Position numbers and translations under genes: made by a program. The notes under the pieces were generated by a model. That model saw nothing but the letters and a program-made list of their open reading frames with translations, was not told where the DNA came from and made no database searches. Below, piece after piece: positions 19,902 to 27,200 of a DNA stretch of 64,000 nucleotides. The stretch's first letter is position 1; every line of letters begins with the position of its first letter. The DNA is from VRUE01 sp963720805 (GTDB taxonomy: Bacteria > Actinomycetota > Thermoleophilia > Solirubrobacterales > 70-9): assembly GCA_963720805.1 (NCBI GenBank), contig CAVRGT010000003.1, forward strand, positions 124,001-188,000. Direction: 5' to 3'.

Positions 19902-19971
19902 GGGGCGCCGGGGGTGGGGTCCCCGGGCCGGCTTCGCCGGGAGTTCCCGGGGACCCCACCCCCGGCGCCCC
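19902..19971. repeat. 26-base perfect inverted repeat with nested hairpin
   Basis: GGGGCGCCGGGGGTGGGGTC... (19902-19927) is exactly complementary to 19946-19971. The 18-base middle holds a second small hairpin, CCGGC-TTCG-CCGG. It lies between the divergent starts of uvrB (19872) and the DoxX-like gene (20002), so it cannot be a simple terminator of either. It has the layout of the other arm-variable palindromes in this window but no shared loop. Confidence 0.75.
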
Positions 19972-20001
19972 TCTCGCCAGAAGCTCCTAGACTGGCGCTC
20001 G

Positions 20002-20370
20002 ATGAACCGCTCGCAGCAGGCGCTCGCCGGACTCTTCGCCTTCACCGGAACGATGCACTTCGTCATCCCACGCAGCTACGAAGCGATCATGCCGCCCTCG
20101 CTGCCACGCCATAAGGAGGCGGTCGTGGTCAGCGGAATCGCCGAGATCGCCGGCGGGCTAGCGGTGGCGAGGCCATCGACCCGGCGCTTCGCTCGCTGGT
20201 GGCTGCTCGCGCTGCTGGTCGCGGTCTTCCCCGCCAACGTGCATATGGCGGTCAACCCGGAGCAGGTGCGCGGGCTGGACCTCCAGCGGATCCCACGCTG
20301 GGCGCTCTGGGCGAGGCTGCCATTGCAGCCACTGGCGATGCTCTGGGTCTGGCGCGCAACGCGCGACTGA
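20002..20370 (+). CDS. DoxX-like small membrane protein
   Basis: A 122-residue protein with four likely membrane segments (ALAGLFAFTGTMHFV, VVVSGIAEIAGGLAVA, WWLLALLVAVFPANVHMAV, PLQPLAMLWVW). The GIAEIAGG and FPANVHMA motifs match DoxX/DUF4267-like membrane proteins. ATG 20002 precedes MNRSQQALAG; upstream in-frame sequence is the hairpin and is not coding. DoxX-like proteins have been tied to redox homeostasis in actinobacteria, but nothing here shows a substrate. Confidence 0.75.
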   Translation: MNRSQQALAGLFAFTGTMHFVIPRSYEAIMPPSLPRHKEAVVVSGIAEIAGGLAVARPSTRRFARWWLLALLVAVFPANVHMAVNPEQVRGLDLQRIPRWALWARLPLQPLAMLWVWRATRD

Positions 20371-20392
20371 TCCGTATATAAACGTGCAGTTT

Positions 20393-20437
20393 TGTCTGCG
20401 AAATCTTTTGGCTGTAGCGGTTCTGTCTTCGCAGACA
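20393..20437 (+). promoter_or_regulatory. Inverted repeats in leader of XRE-type gene
   Basis: TGTCTGCGAA (20393-20402) and TTCGCAGACA (20428-20437) are exact inverted copies 25 bases apart. The right copy can instead fold on itself as CTGTCT-TCGC-AGACAG. They end 14 bases before the XRE ATG. They could be an operator for the encoded regulator or two mutually exclusive RNA hairpins. Confidence 0.45.
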
Positions 20438-20450
20438 GAGAATTGCCGCA

Positions 20451-20699
20451 ATGAAACCACGCGAACGTTTCGCAATTAATCTGCGTAAAGCGCGCAAGAA
20501 GAAGGCGATCTCACAGGAGGAGCTGGGCTTCCGCTGCGACCTCCACCGCACTGAGATCTCCCTGCTCGAGCGCGGTGGCCGCGAGCCACGGCTGGGCACG
20601 ATCGTCAAGCTCGCCGGCTCCCTCGACACGACTCCGGAACAGCTTTGCGAAGGCGTCACCTGGTCGCCCGGCAAGAGCAAATTCCAAATTAAGAAGTAA
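20451..20699 (+). CDS. XRE-family helix-turn-helix regulator
   Basis: An 82-residue protein consisting almost wholly of a Cro/C1-type HTH (FAINLRKARKKKAISQEELG, then LHRTEISLLERGGREPRLGT and LAGSLDTTPEQLCEGV). Such single-domain XRE proteins bind operators as dimers. It has a conspicuous inverted repeat in its leader (20393-20437) that could be its own operator. It is followed by a family-1 repeat. DNA around it is more A/T-rich than the neighbours, which could hint at acquisition. No toxin partner is adjacent. Confidence 0.88.
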   Translation: MKPRERFAINLRKARKKKAISQEELGFRCDLHRTEISLLERGGREPRLGTIVKLAGSLDTTPEQLCEGVTWSPGKSKFQIKK

Positions 20700-20707
20700 C
20701 TGGCTAC

Positions 20708-20820
20708 GAGGCCGTCCCGGTAGGGGCTCCGCTTAACTTTTTCGAGGGGCGGCTGCTGCTGGCGCGCGGGCGCCGCCGGCGAAAAAGTGCAAGACGCTCC
20801 ACCCCTACCGGGACGGCCTC
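20708..20820. repeat. Family 1 palindromic repeat, copy 1
   Basis: GAGGCCGTCCCGGTAGGGG (20708-20726) is exactly complementary to 20802-20820. Inside, GCTTAACTTTTTCG and CGAAAAAGTGCAAGACGCTC are shared with copies at 23891-24004 and 37259-37375, while the centre differs. Here it separates two convergent genes; its last base is the first base of the stop codon of the minus-strand gene. Confidence 0.85.
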
Positions 20821-21344
20821 TACGGCAGTAGCTGTTCGAGCAGGCCTTCGACCGGGCCGAGGAAACCCTGGACGTTGTTGAGCAGGGATTCGGCGTTGTT
20901 GATCAGTTCGATCGCCTGATCGAGGGGGATGTTCTGCAGCGTTTCACGCAGCGGGGCGGCAAGAATTGGGTTCAACGCGCCGGCTTCTTCGGCGTCGTCG
21001 ACGGCGCGCAGCAGGCCGGCCCGTACCGCCGTCGCCAGCTTGGCGTCACTGATCTTGTAGCGCTCTTTGAAGCGTTCGCGTGACTCTGGCGTGGCCAGGG
21101 CCCGGGCCAGGGTCTCGCGGCTGACGCCGAGCCGGCAGGCAGCACCATCCAGGGCCGAGAGGGTGAATTGCTCGGCAATTTGTTGCAGGCCTTCCGGGTT
21201 GCGCCAGGCGCGGTGCTTGCACGGGTCCTGGGTCTTCTCCGGCGTGTAGGAAGCTCCGCCGGCAGCCAGGTATATGCCGAGGAGAGCGACAGCGGCGACG
21301 ATCGCGCCGCCGACCAGGAACAGCGATCGCCGCTCGGAGTTCAC
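20820..21344 (-). CDS. Membrane-anchored protein of unknown function
   Basis: A 174-residue protein with one N-terminal membrane segment (LFLVGGAIVAAVALLGIYLA, residues 9-28) and a mostly helical outside part that ends in an amphipathic stretch (NNAESLLNNVQGFLGPVEGL). I do not recognise a family. GTG at 21344 overlaps the MFS stop as GTGA, so it is probably translated together with the transporter and may be its accessory. Two cysteines (DPCKHRAW, AACRLG) are the only striking residues. Confidence 0.7.
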   Translation of the reverse strand: MNSERRSLFLVGGAIVAAVALLGIYLAAGGASYTPEKTQDPCKHRAWRNPEGLQQIAEQFTLSALDGAACRLGVSRETLARALATPESRERFKERYKISDAKLATAVRAGLLRAVDDAEEAGALNPILAAPLRETLQNIPLDQAIELINNAESLLNNVQGFLGPVEGLLEQLLP

Positions 21345-22834
21345 AGGTCCACCCTCCGCGCCAGGCCGATCGGAATCAGCGAGAGCAGGCCGATCAGGGC
21401 GGCGAGACCGAAGGAGGGGCTGAAGGCGTGGGTGGCGCCGCGATTGAGCTGGTCCTGCAGTTCTTCGCGCAGCTCGACCACCTGGTCGTGTTCCTCGGGA
21501 TCGCTCGGCAGCGGCTCGAAGGCCGGGCCGATTGTCGGCACCTTCCCCTTCTCATTTTCCAGGCGACTCTCGATCTTCTGCGCCAGGGCGAGCTTGAGCA
21601 GCGGCGGCACCTTCGAGTCGAGGACCACCGCCGTGCCGGCATTGATCGCGTCGTGGCGCTGCTGGGCGATGTCGTGGGTGAAGATCGGCGTTACCGCGAG
21701 GATCCCGATCACGACTCCGGCGTGGCGGGCGGAGATCGTCCAGCCACCGTGGATCGCCTGCGGAGCCCTGCCGCTGAGGGCGGTCTCGGTCAGCGCCGAG
21801 AGCACCAGGGCGAGGCCGATCCCGATCATCACCTGCGGTGGCACCGTCAGCGCGACCTCCGCCCTGGGCAGGAGGGCCAGCCCGCCGAGCCCACCCGAGA
21901 CCAGGATCGCCCCGGCGGCGGCGCGCGCCCGGGCGCTCGGCACAAGCCGGTCGAGGCGGCTGCCGAGCAGCGCCGCCAGCGGCATCACGCTGACCACGAT
22001 CGCGGCGCCGATCGGGCTCAGGCGCCAGCCCTCGATCAGCAGCAGCACGAGCAGGAAGAGCGCCCCGGCGATCGCCGCCGAGACGAGGGCCAGGGCCAGG
22101 TTGGCCATGAAGTGCGGCCTGCCGGTGCGCCGCAGCTCCGTGGAGAGCACCCCGGTGGCGGCCTCGTGGCGGGCGACGGCGAGGATCGGAACCGCCGCGG
22201 CGAGCGCGATCGGCACCTGGATCAGGAAGATCGACTGCCAGGAGACCAGCTCGGTGAGCAGGCCGCCGACCGCCGGCCCCAGTGCCGCCCCGGTCGCTCC
22301 CGCCGTTGCCCACAGCGCAGCGGCGCGGCGCTCGGAGCCGACCGTGGCGGGCAGCAGCTCCAGCACCGCGGTCACCGCCAGGGCGCCACCGATCGCCTGC
22401 ACGCAGCGGGCGGCAATCAGCGTGCTGAGCTGGTCCGAGACGGCGCAGGCGAGCCCCGCCCCGGCAAAGATCGCGAGCCCCACAGCGGCTGCGCGGCCGG
22501 GGCCGACCCGGCGCGCCAGGAGCGCGGCCGGCACCGCAGCGAGCGCCATCACCAGGTTGAAGGAGACGAGCACCCAGCTGACGGCGGCAACGCTCGCGTC
22601 GAGCTGGCGGTAGATCTCCGGCAGAGCGAGGACGACGATCGAGGAGTCGGCGAGGACGAGGCCAACGGCGAGCGCCAGCGCCGCGACGCGGGGTCGGGGG
22701 GCCCCGGGATTCAGTAGCCCAGCTCCCGCGGGTACTTGTCGCGGTAGGCGCGCTGCTTGTCGAGTACCTCTTCGACGTAGGCGCGGGTTTCGGGGAACGG
22801 AATCCCCGCGACGCTCAGGTCGCTGCCACCCCAT
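21341..22834 (-). CDS. MFS transporter (drug-exporter-like), start uncertain
   Basis: A 497-residue open frame with at least 12 hydrophobic segments; the first is VAALALAVGLVLADSSIVVLAL near residue 50, whose DSSIVVLALP is typical of DHA2-type exporters. The usual motif A loop is seen as ARRVGPGRAAAVG. Near the C-terminus is a large hydrophilic piece (EEHDQVVELREELQDQLN) before a last membrane segment. The only ATG lies 124 bases inside the transglycosylase gene and gives a basic, unlikely extension. The true start is probably around 22700, where no ATG, GTG or TTG exists. Substrate unknown. Confidence 0.8.
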   Translation of the reverse strand: MGWQRPERRGDSVPRNPRLRRRGTRQAARLPRQVPAGAGLLNPGAPRPRVAALALAVGLVLADSSIVVLALPEIYRQLDASVAAVSWVLVSFNLVMALAAVPAALLARRVGPGRAAAVGLAIFAGAGLACAVSDQLSTLIAARCVQAIGGALAVTAVLELLPATVGSERRAAALWATAGATGAALGPAVGGLLTELVSWQSIFLIQVPIALAAAVPILAVARHEAATGVLSTELRRTGRPHFMANLALALVSAAIAGALFLLVLLLIEGWRLSPIGAAIVVSVMPLAALLGSRLDRLVPSARARAAAGAILVSGGLGGLALLPRAEVALTVPPQVMIGIGLALVLSALTETALSGRAPQAIHGGWTISARHAGVVIGILAVTPIFTHDIAQQRHDAINAGTAVVLDSKVPPLLKLALAQKIESRLENEKGKVPTIGPAFEPLPSDPEEHDQVVELREELQDQLNRGATHAFSPSFGLAALIGLLSLIPIGLARRVDL

Positions 22835-23307
22835 TTGTCGACGTTGCCGGGTCCGGCGTTGTAGGCGGCGAGTGCGGCGACCACGTCGCCGCCGTAGCGA
22901 TCGAGCAGTTCGCGCAGCAGGTAAGTGCCGTAGCGGATGTTGATTTCGGGATCGCTCAGGTCTTTTAGCTTGAAGGTCGTGCCGCCGCTGTGTCGCTCGA
23001 TTTCGTTTGCCGCTTCCGGCGTGATCTGCATCAGGCCTCGAGCGCCGGCGCTTGAGGTGCGGTCGCTGAACTTCGACTCGGAGTAGATGACGGCAGCGAC
23101 CAGAGCGGCGTCGACGTTCTTTTCGTGCGCCTGCTGGCGAATCACATCCTCATGTTTGAGCGGCAGCGTCAGCTCCTGAATCGCCCTGTCAATCGTCCCC
23201 GTCGCCACCAGCACGGCGGCGACGATACCGGCGCCAACCACGACGGCGCCAATTGCCAGGATGCGGCTTCTCCGTTTCCTAACGGGCCGGTTTCGGGCTC
23301 GGCTCAT
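22711..23307 (-). CDS. Lytic transglycosylase (SLT domain)
   Basis: A 198-residue protein with a basic N-terminus and one signal-anchor segment (ILAIGAVVVGAGIVAAVLVA). A goose-lysozyme-like SLT domain follows: the catalytic Glu is in IYSESKFSDRTSSAGARGLM, then ITPEAANEI, YGTYLLRELLDRYGG and AAYNAGPGNVDKWGG. It cleaves peptidoglycan between MurNAc and GlcNAc outside the membrane. ATG at 23307 overlaps the coaE stop by four bases (ATGA). Confidence 0.93.
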   Translation of the reverse strand: MSRARNRPVRKRRSRILAIGAVVVGAGIVAAVLVATGTIDRAIQELTLPLKHEDVIRQQAHEKNVDAALVAAVIYSESKFSDRTSSAGARGLMQITPEAANEIERHSGGTTFKLKDLSDPEINIRYGTYLLRELLDRYGGDVVAALAAYNAGPGNVDKWGGSDLSVAGIPFPETRAYVEEVLDKQRAYRDKYPRELGY

Positions 23308-23882
23308 CCAACCAGCTTCGCGATGAGAGCGGACAGGCGTTGCTCGAGCTGCTCGAGCGTGCCGTCGTTCTCGATCACGTGCTCGGCGCGGGCCGCCTTT
23401 TCCTCCTGGGCCAGCTGGCGCGCGTCGCGCTCGCCGACCAGCGCGTGGCCGCGCGCCTCGGCGCGGGCACGGCGTACCTCGTCGGGGGTGACGACGGCAA
23501 CGGTGGTGTCGAAGACGGCCTCCATCTCGGACTCGAAGAGCAGCGGCACCTCAACCACGGCGAACTGGACCTCGTCGTCCAGCGAAGCGAGCCAGCTGCC
23601 GATCCGCTCGCCAACCAGCGGGTGGATCTGCGCCTCCAGCCACTTCAACTGCTCCGGATCCGCAAACACGACTTCGCCGATCTTGCTGCGGTCGACGGTC
23701 CCGCCGGGGGCAACATCCTCACCCCAACGCTCGATCAGCCTGCCAATAAGAGGTTCTGAATCGAGCAGCTCGTGAACCACCGCATCGCTGGAGATAGTCG
23801 CAGCGCCAAGCCGTCCGAAGGCAGCCAGGGACTCAGACTTCCCAGCCGCTATGCCACCGGTCAAGCCGATAGTTAGCGGCAT
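23304..23882 (-). CDS. coaE: Dephospho-CoA kinase
   Basis: CoaE does the last step of coenzyme A synthesis, phosphorylating the 3'-OH of dephospho-CoA. The 192-residue protein starts MPLTIGLTGGIAAGKSES, with the P-loop at residues 8-16. SSDAVVHELL, VVEVPLLFES (substrate lid) and RRARAEARG follow as in the family. It lies 121 bases after rpsA, with a family-1 repeat between. With the panBCD genes 17 kb away, the window holds parts of both ends of CoA synthesis. Confidence 0.95.
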   Translation of the reverse strand: MPLTIGLTGGIAAGKSESLAAFGRLGAATISSDAVVHELLDSEPLIGRLIERWGEDVAPGGTVDRSKIGEVVFADPEQLKWLEAQIHPLVGERIGSWLASLDDEVQFAVVEVPLLFESEMEAVFDTTVAVVTPDEVRRARAEARGHALVGERDARQLAQEEKAARAEHVIENDGTLEQLEQRLSALIAKLVG

Positions 23883-23890
23883 GGTTGCTC

Positions 23891-24004
23891 AGGCCCTGTC
23901 CCGGCAGGGGTTCCGCTTAACTTTTTCGGTGAATCGGCCGGGGCCGTCCGAGGCTCGCGTGCCGAAAAAGTGCAAGACGCTCCACCCCTACCGGGACAGG
24001 GCCT
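23891..24004. repeat. Family 1 palindromic repeat, copy 2
   Basis: AGGCCCTGTCCCGGCAGGGG (23891-23910) pairs with 23985-24004 with one mismatch that would be a G-U pair in RNA. The inner GCTTAACTTTTTCG and CGAAAAAGTGCAAGACGCTC are the same as in copies 1 and 3. It fills the gap between rpsA and coaE, both on the minus strand, and its last base is in the rpsA stop codon. Confidence 0.85.
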
Positions 24005-25575
24005 CAGGACTCAGGAGCCTCTGCGGCGGGCTCAGCCGCCTCGGAAGCGGGCTCCTCGGCGGCCTCAGCCTCGGGAGCCTCCTCGGCGGCCGGAGTCTCA
24101 GCCTCGGCCTCAGGGGTTTCCTCTGCCACCGGAGCCTCCTCAACCTCAGGAGCGGGTGCCTCCTCGGCAACAGGCTCAGCATCCTCGGCAGCGGGCTCCT
24201 CGGCGACCTCAGCTTCAGCTGCAGGCTCCTCGGCGGCCTCCCCAGACGTTGACTCAGGCGCCTCGTCCGCGGGTGGCGCTGTAGGGGGTACCGCCTCTGA
24301 GGACGCTTCAGCGACCGGAGGAGGCGGTGGGTCCCCTGCAGCGACAGGACCCGCGGCCGAGCCGTCCGGATCCTCGTCAGTTGAACCCTCAGCAGCCTCC
24401 TGAATCTGAGCGCCGAGGTCCCCCATCGGCATCTTCTGCTCCTCGACCTGCTTGATGCTGAGCGAGAGACGCCTGCGCTCCTCGTCGATCTCGAGGATCT
24501 TGACGTCGAGCGCGGCGCCCGGCTCGACAACCTCGCTCGGGCTCTCAACATGGTGGTCTGCAAGCTCGGAGATGTGGACCAGGCCCTCGACCCCGGGCAG
24601 GATCTCGACGAAGGCGCCAAAGGCAACGACCTTGGTCACCGTCCCACCGAGCACGTCGCCGGGGCGGTGGGCGCTGATCACGCGCTGCCAGGGGTCCTCT
24701 TGGGTCTGCTTCAGGCCCAGCGAGATGCGCTGGCGGTCGCGGTCGATGTCGAGCACCTTGATCCGCACGGTGTCGCCGATCGCCACCACCTCGGAGGGGT
24801 GGTTGACGTGGCTCCAGGAAAGCTCGGAAATGTGAATCAGACCGTCGATTCCGTCGAGGTCGACGAAGGCTCCGAAGTCGACGATGTTGGAGATCTTGCC
24901 CTCAACGACCTGACCGGGCTCGAGCCGGCCGAGGATCTGCTCGCGCACCTCCTTGCGCTCTTCCTCGAGCACGGCGCGCCGCGAGAGCACCACGTTGTTG
25001 CGGCTGCGGTTGAGCTCGATCACTTTGCACTCAAGCGTCTGGCCCGTGAACTCGTCGAGGTTGTGGACGCGGCGGATGTCGACCAGTGAGGCGGGCAGGA
25101 AGCCGCGCACCCCGAGGTCGAGAATGAGGCCACCCTTGACCACCTCGATCACGTTGCCTTCGACCGGTTCGCCCGACTCGGCGGCGGCCTCGATGCGGCG
25201 CCACGCCTTCTCGAAGCGGGCGCGCTTCTTGGAGAGAATCAGGCGGCCGTCGGTGTCTTCCTTGGTCAGGACGAGGGCGTCGACCTCCTCGCCCTGCTCG
25301 ACCTCGTCGGCCGGGTTGACCGACTTGCGGATCGAGAGCTCGTGCGAAGGAATGACCCCCTCCGACTTGTAACCGATGTCGACCAGGACCTCGTCCTTGT
25401 CGATCCGCACGACCCTGCCCTTGACGACATCGCCCTCCTCGAAGGAGACCATCGTCGCCGCGTAGTTGGGGACGATCTTGCCGTCGATTTCGAGCAGCAA
25501 GCCGCCCGAGCCCTCAACCGGCGAGCCGGCGGGAGCATCAGGAACAGGGGTCAAGGTCGTATCGGTCACGGACAC
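24004..25575 (-). CDS. rpsA: 30S ribosomal protein S1
   Basis: S1 holds mRNA on the small subunit. The 523-residue protein has four S1 domains, starting near EGDVVKGRVVRIDKDEVLVD (46), GEPVEGNVIEVVKGG, PGQVVEGKISNIVDFGAFVD and PGDVLGGTVTKVVAFGAFVE. After residue 395 comes an acidic Ala/Glu/Pro tail. Residues 408-437 of this tail are encoded by an in-frame copy of a dispersed repeat (24267-24354). GTG at 25575 starts the gene, divergent from the flavoprotein gene. The four-domain core is normal for actinobacteria; the tail is extreme in length and composition. Confidence 0.96.
   Translation of the reverse strand: MSVTDTTLTPVPDAPAGSPVEGSGGLLLEIDGKIVPNYAATMVSFEEGDVVKGRVVRIDKDEVLVDIGYKSEGVIPSHELSIRKSVNPADEVEQGEEVDALVLTKEDTDGRLILSKKRARFEKAWRRIEAAAESGEPVEGNVIEVVKGGLILDLGVRGFLPASLVDIRRVHNLDEFTGQTLECKVIELNRSRNNVVLSRRAVLEEERKEVREQILGRLEPGQVVEGKISNIVDFGAFVDLDGIDGLIHISELSWSHVNHPSEVVAIGDTVRIKVLDIDRDRQRISLGLKQTQEDPWQRVISAHRPGDVLGGTVTKVVAFGAFVEILPGVEGLVHISELADHHVESPSEVVEPGAALDVKILEIDEERRRLSLSIKQVEEQKMPMGDLGAQIQEAAEGSTDEDPDGSAAGPVAAGDPPPPPVAEASSEAVPPTAPPADEAPESTSGEAAEEPAAEAEVAEEPAAEDAEPVAEEAPAPEVEEAPVAEETPEAEAETPAAEEAPEAEAAEEPASEAAEPAAEAPES
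24267..24354. repeat. Family 3 palindromic repeat inside rpsA
   Basis: An 88-base element aligned by eye at about 85-87 percent to 57579-57667 (opposite orientation), upstream of lepA. Its two ends are imperfect inverted copies (GCGGGT...GGGG against CCCC...ACCCGC). It is read through in frame by rpsA and adds about 30 residues rich in Ala and Pro. Confidence 0.82.
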
Positions 25576-25646
25576 AGCGGCGCATGATTGCAGAAATCAT
25601 TCCGACTGCATCCTCCGCTCCAAGCAGGTCTAGATACGCTCCGGGG

Positions 25647-26846
25647 GTGCCGATCCGAGCGACCAAACGAGGTGACGAACGGACCCCGCTGTCCGGAGCC
25701 CACGATGTACTGATCTGCGGGGCGAGCTTTGCCGGCCTCGCGGTCGCCCGCGAGCTGGCCGGATCGGGGGCCGACGTGCTGATCGTCGATCGCTACGAGA
25801 TCGGCGAGCGCCAGACCTCGGCCTGCGGCATTCCCACCCTGTGGATGGAAGCGCTGGGGCTGATGGACGCCGAGCGCCAGCGCTTCGACTCGCTGTTGAT
25901 GCACACCCCCCACGGCGACGCCCGCTACCGCCTGCCATTCACCTTCTCCACCTTCGACTACCGCGAGCTCTGCGCCCTGCTCTGGCGCGACTGCGACGCT
26001 CGCTTCGAGACCGCCAAGGTGAACGGGCGGGCGCCCGCGACCAACGGTGACGGCGCGATCGCGATCGACACCGACCGCGGCGTGATCTCCGCCCCGCTCG
26101 TCGTCGACGCCCTGGGCTGGCGCCGCATGCTCGCCAATGGCGACGGTTTCCAGCCGCCCGACGCGCCGCTCTCGCGCGGCCTCGAGGTCCACCCCGAGGG
26201 CAAGGGCGAGGACCTGGAGATCTGGATCGACCGCCGCTACGTGCCGGCCGGCTATGGCTGGAGCTTTCCCGCCCGCGACGAGCTGCGCATCGGCGTCGGC
26301 TCCTTTGACCCGCGCTTTCACGTGCGCAAGACGACCGAGCTGCTGGCCGAGGACCTCGACGCCGAGCGGGTTCGCTACCAGGGCAACTGGATCCCCCACA
26401 AGCTCCGCGAGGGCACCGAGGGGGGCATCTTCTTCGCCGGTGACTCGGCCGGGCACTGCCTGCCGCTCAGCGCCGAGGGCATCCGCACGGCGCTCTACTT
26501 CGGCATCGCCCTCGGCCGCGAGCTGCGCGGCGTGCTCGACGGCCGGCAGGACCGCGAGGCCGCCGCTGCCCGTTACGCCGAGTTCAACGACTCGCACGAG
26601 TGGAAGTTCCGCTGGATGCTGCGGGTGCAGAAGCTGGTGCCGAAGATCCCGCCGCGCTTGCTTGGGCCGCTGGTGCGCCTGCTCGGCAACAGGCGCTTCA
26701 TCGAGTGGTCCTTCAAGCACTACCTGCAGATCGCACCGCCGCAGTTCGCCCTGGGCTCAGCGAATGATCAGGACGGTGCCGACGATCAGCAGGACCACAC
26801 CGGTGATCCGGGCCGGGCTGAGCGCGACCTGGTCGAGGCCGAATAG
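25647..26846 (+). CDS. FAD-dependent oxidoreductase, geranylgeranyl-reductase-like
   Basis: A 399-residue flavoprotein with an FAD-binding Rossmann start (CGASFAGLAVARELAGSGAD, then VLIVDR) and the later flavin-contacting FFAGDSAGHCLPLSAEGIRTAL. The overall pattern is that of the geranylgeranyl reductase/halogenase group that acts on isoprenoids or large lipids. GTG 25647 was chosen because an upstream ATG (25584) leaves no room for a ribosome site against divergent rpsA. The last 90 bases overlap the 3' end of the DMT gene on the other strand. Substrate unknown. Confidence 0.82.
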   Translation: MPIRATKRGDERTPLSGAHDVLICGASFAGLAVARELAGSGADVLIVDRYEIGERQTSACGIPTLWMEALGLMDAERQRFDSLLMHTPHGDARYRLPFTFSTFDYRELCALLWRDCDARFETAKVNGRAPATNGDGAIAIDTDRGVISAPLVVDALGWRRMLANGDGFQPPDAPLSRGLEVHPEGKGEDLEIWIDRRYVPAGYGWSFPARDELRIGVGSFDPRFHVRKTTELLAEDLDAERVRYQGNWIPHKLREGTEGGIFFAGDSAGHCLPLSAEGIRTALYFGIALGRELRGVLDGRQDREAAAARYAEFNDSHEWKFRWMLRVQKLVPKIPPRLLGPLVRLLGNRRFIEWSFKHYLQIAPPQFALGSANDQDGADDQQDHTGDPGRAERDLVEAE

Positions 26847-27194
26847 GCCGAGCCGGTCGATCGCGACCGATGCCGTCAGCTGTCCGGCGATCGTCGCCGC
26901 CGCCACACCGCCGGCCCCGATCACCGAGACCGTGATCAGCGCGTTGGTGACGTAGATCGCGCCGAGACAGCCGCCGATCAGGTAGTACCAGCTGACGTCG
27001 AAGCTCGAGCTGAGACCACCGGCCTTGCCGCTGAGGACGACGATCGAGGCCAGCGCGACCGTGCCGATCGCGAAGGAGACCAGGGCGGCCGGAAGGCTCC
27101 CGGTGGAGCGCCCCAGTTCCGCGTTGATCGGCGCCTGCAGGGCGATCAGCCCGCCCGCGACAACCGTCAGCAGGAGCGCCAGGCCCTTATCCAT
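26757..27194 (-). CDS. Small DMT-superfamily transporter (DUF606/YdcZ type)
   Basis: A 145-residue protein with about five membrane segments, starting MDKGLALLLTVVAGGLIALQ followed by APINAELGR, the typical DUF606 opening (short exporters related to drug/metabolite transporters). ATG at 27194 lies six bases after the polA stop, so it is likely co-transcribed with polA. Its 3' end overlaps that of the convergent flavoprotein gene by 90 bases. Substrate unknown. Confidence 0.85.
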   Translation of the reverse strand: MDKGLALLLTVVAGGLIALQAPINAELGRSTGSLPAALVSFAIGTVALASIVVLSGKAGGLSSSFDVSWYYLIGGCLGAIYVTNALITVSVIGAGGVAAATIAGQLTASVAIDRLGLFGLDQVALSPARITGVVLLIVGTVLIIR

Positions 27195-27200
27195 ATGCCC

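Noticed and set aside
21341..22834. An N-terminal domain on the MFS transporter
   Set aside because: The first 49 codons lie inside the transglycosylase gene in another frame and are Arg/Pro-rich shadow sequence.
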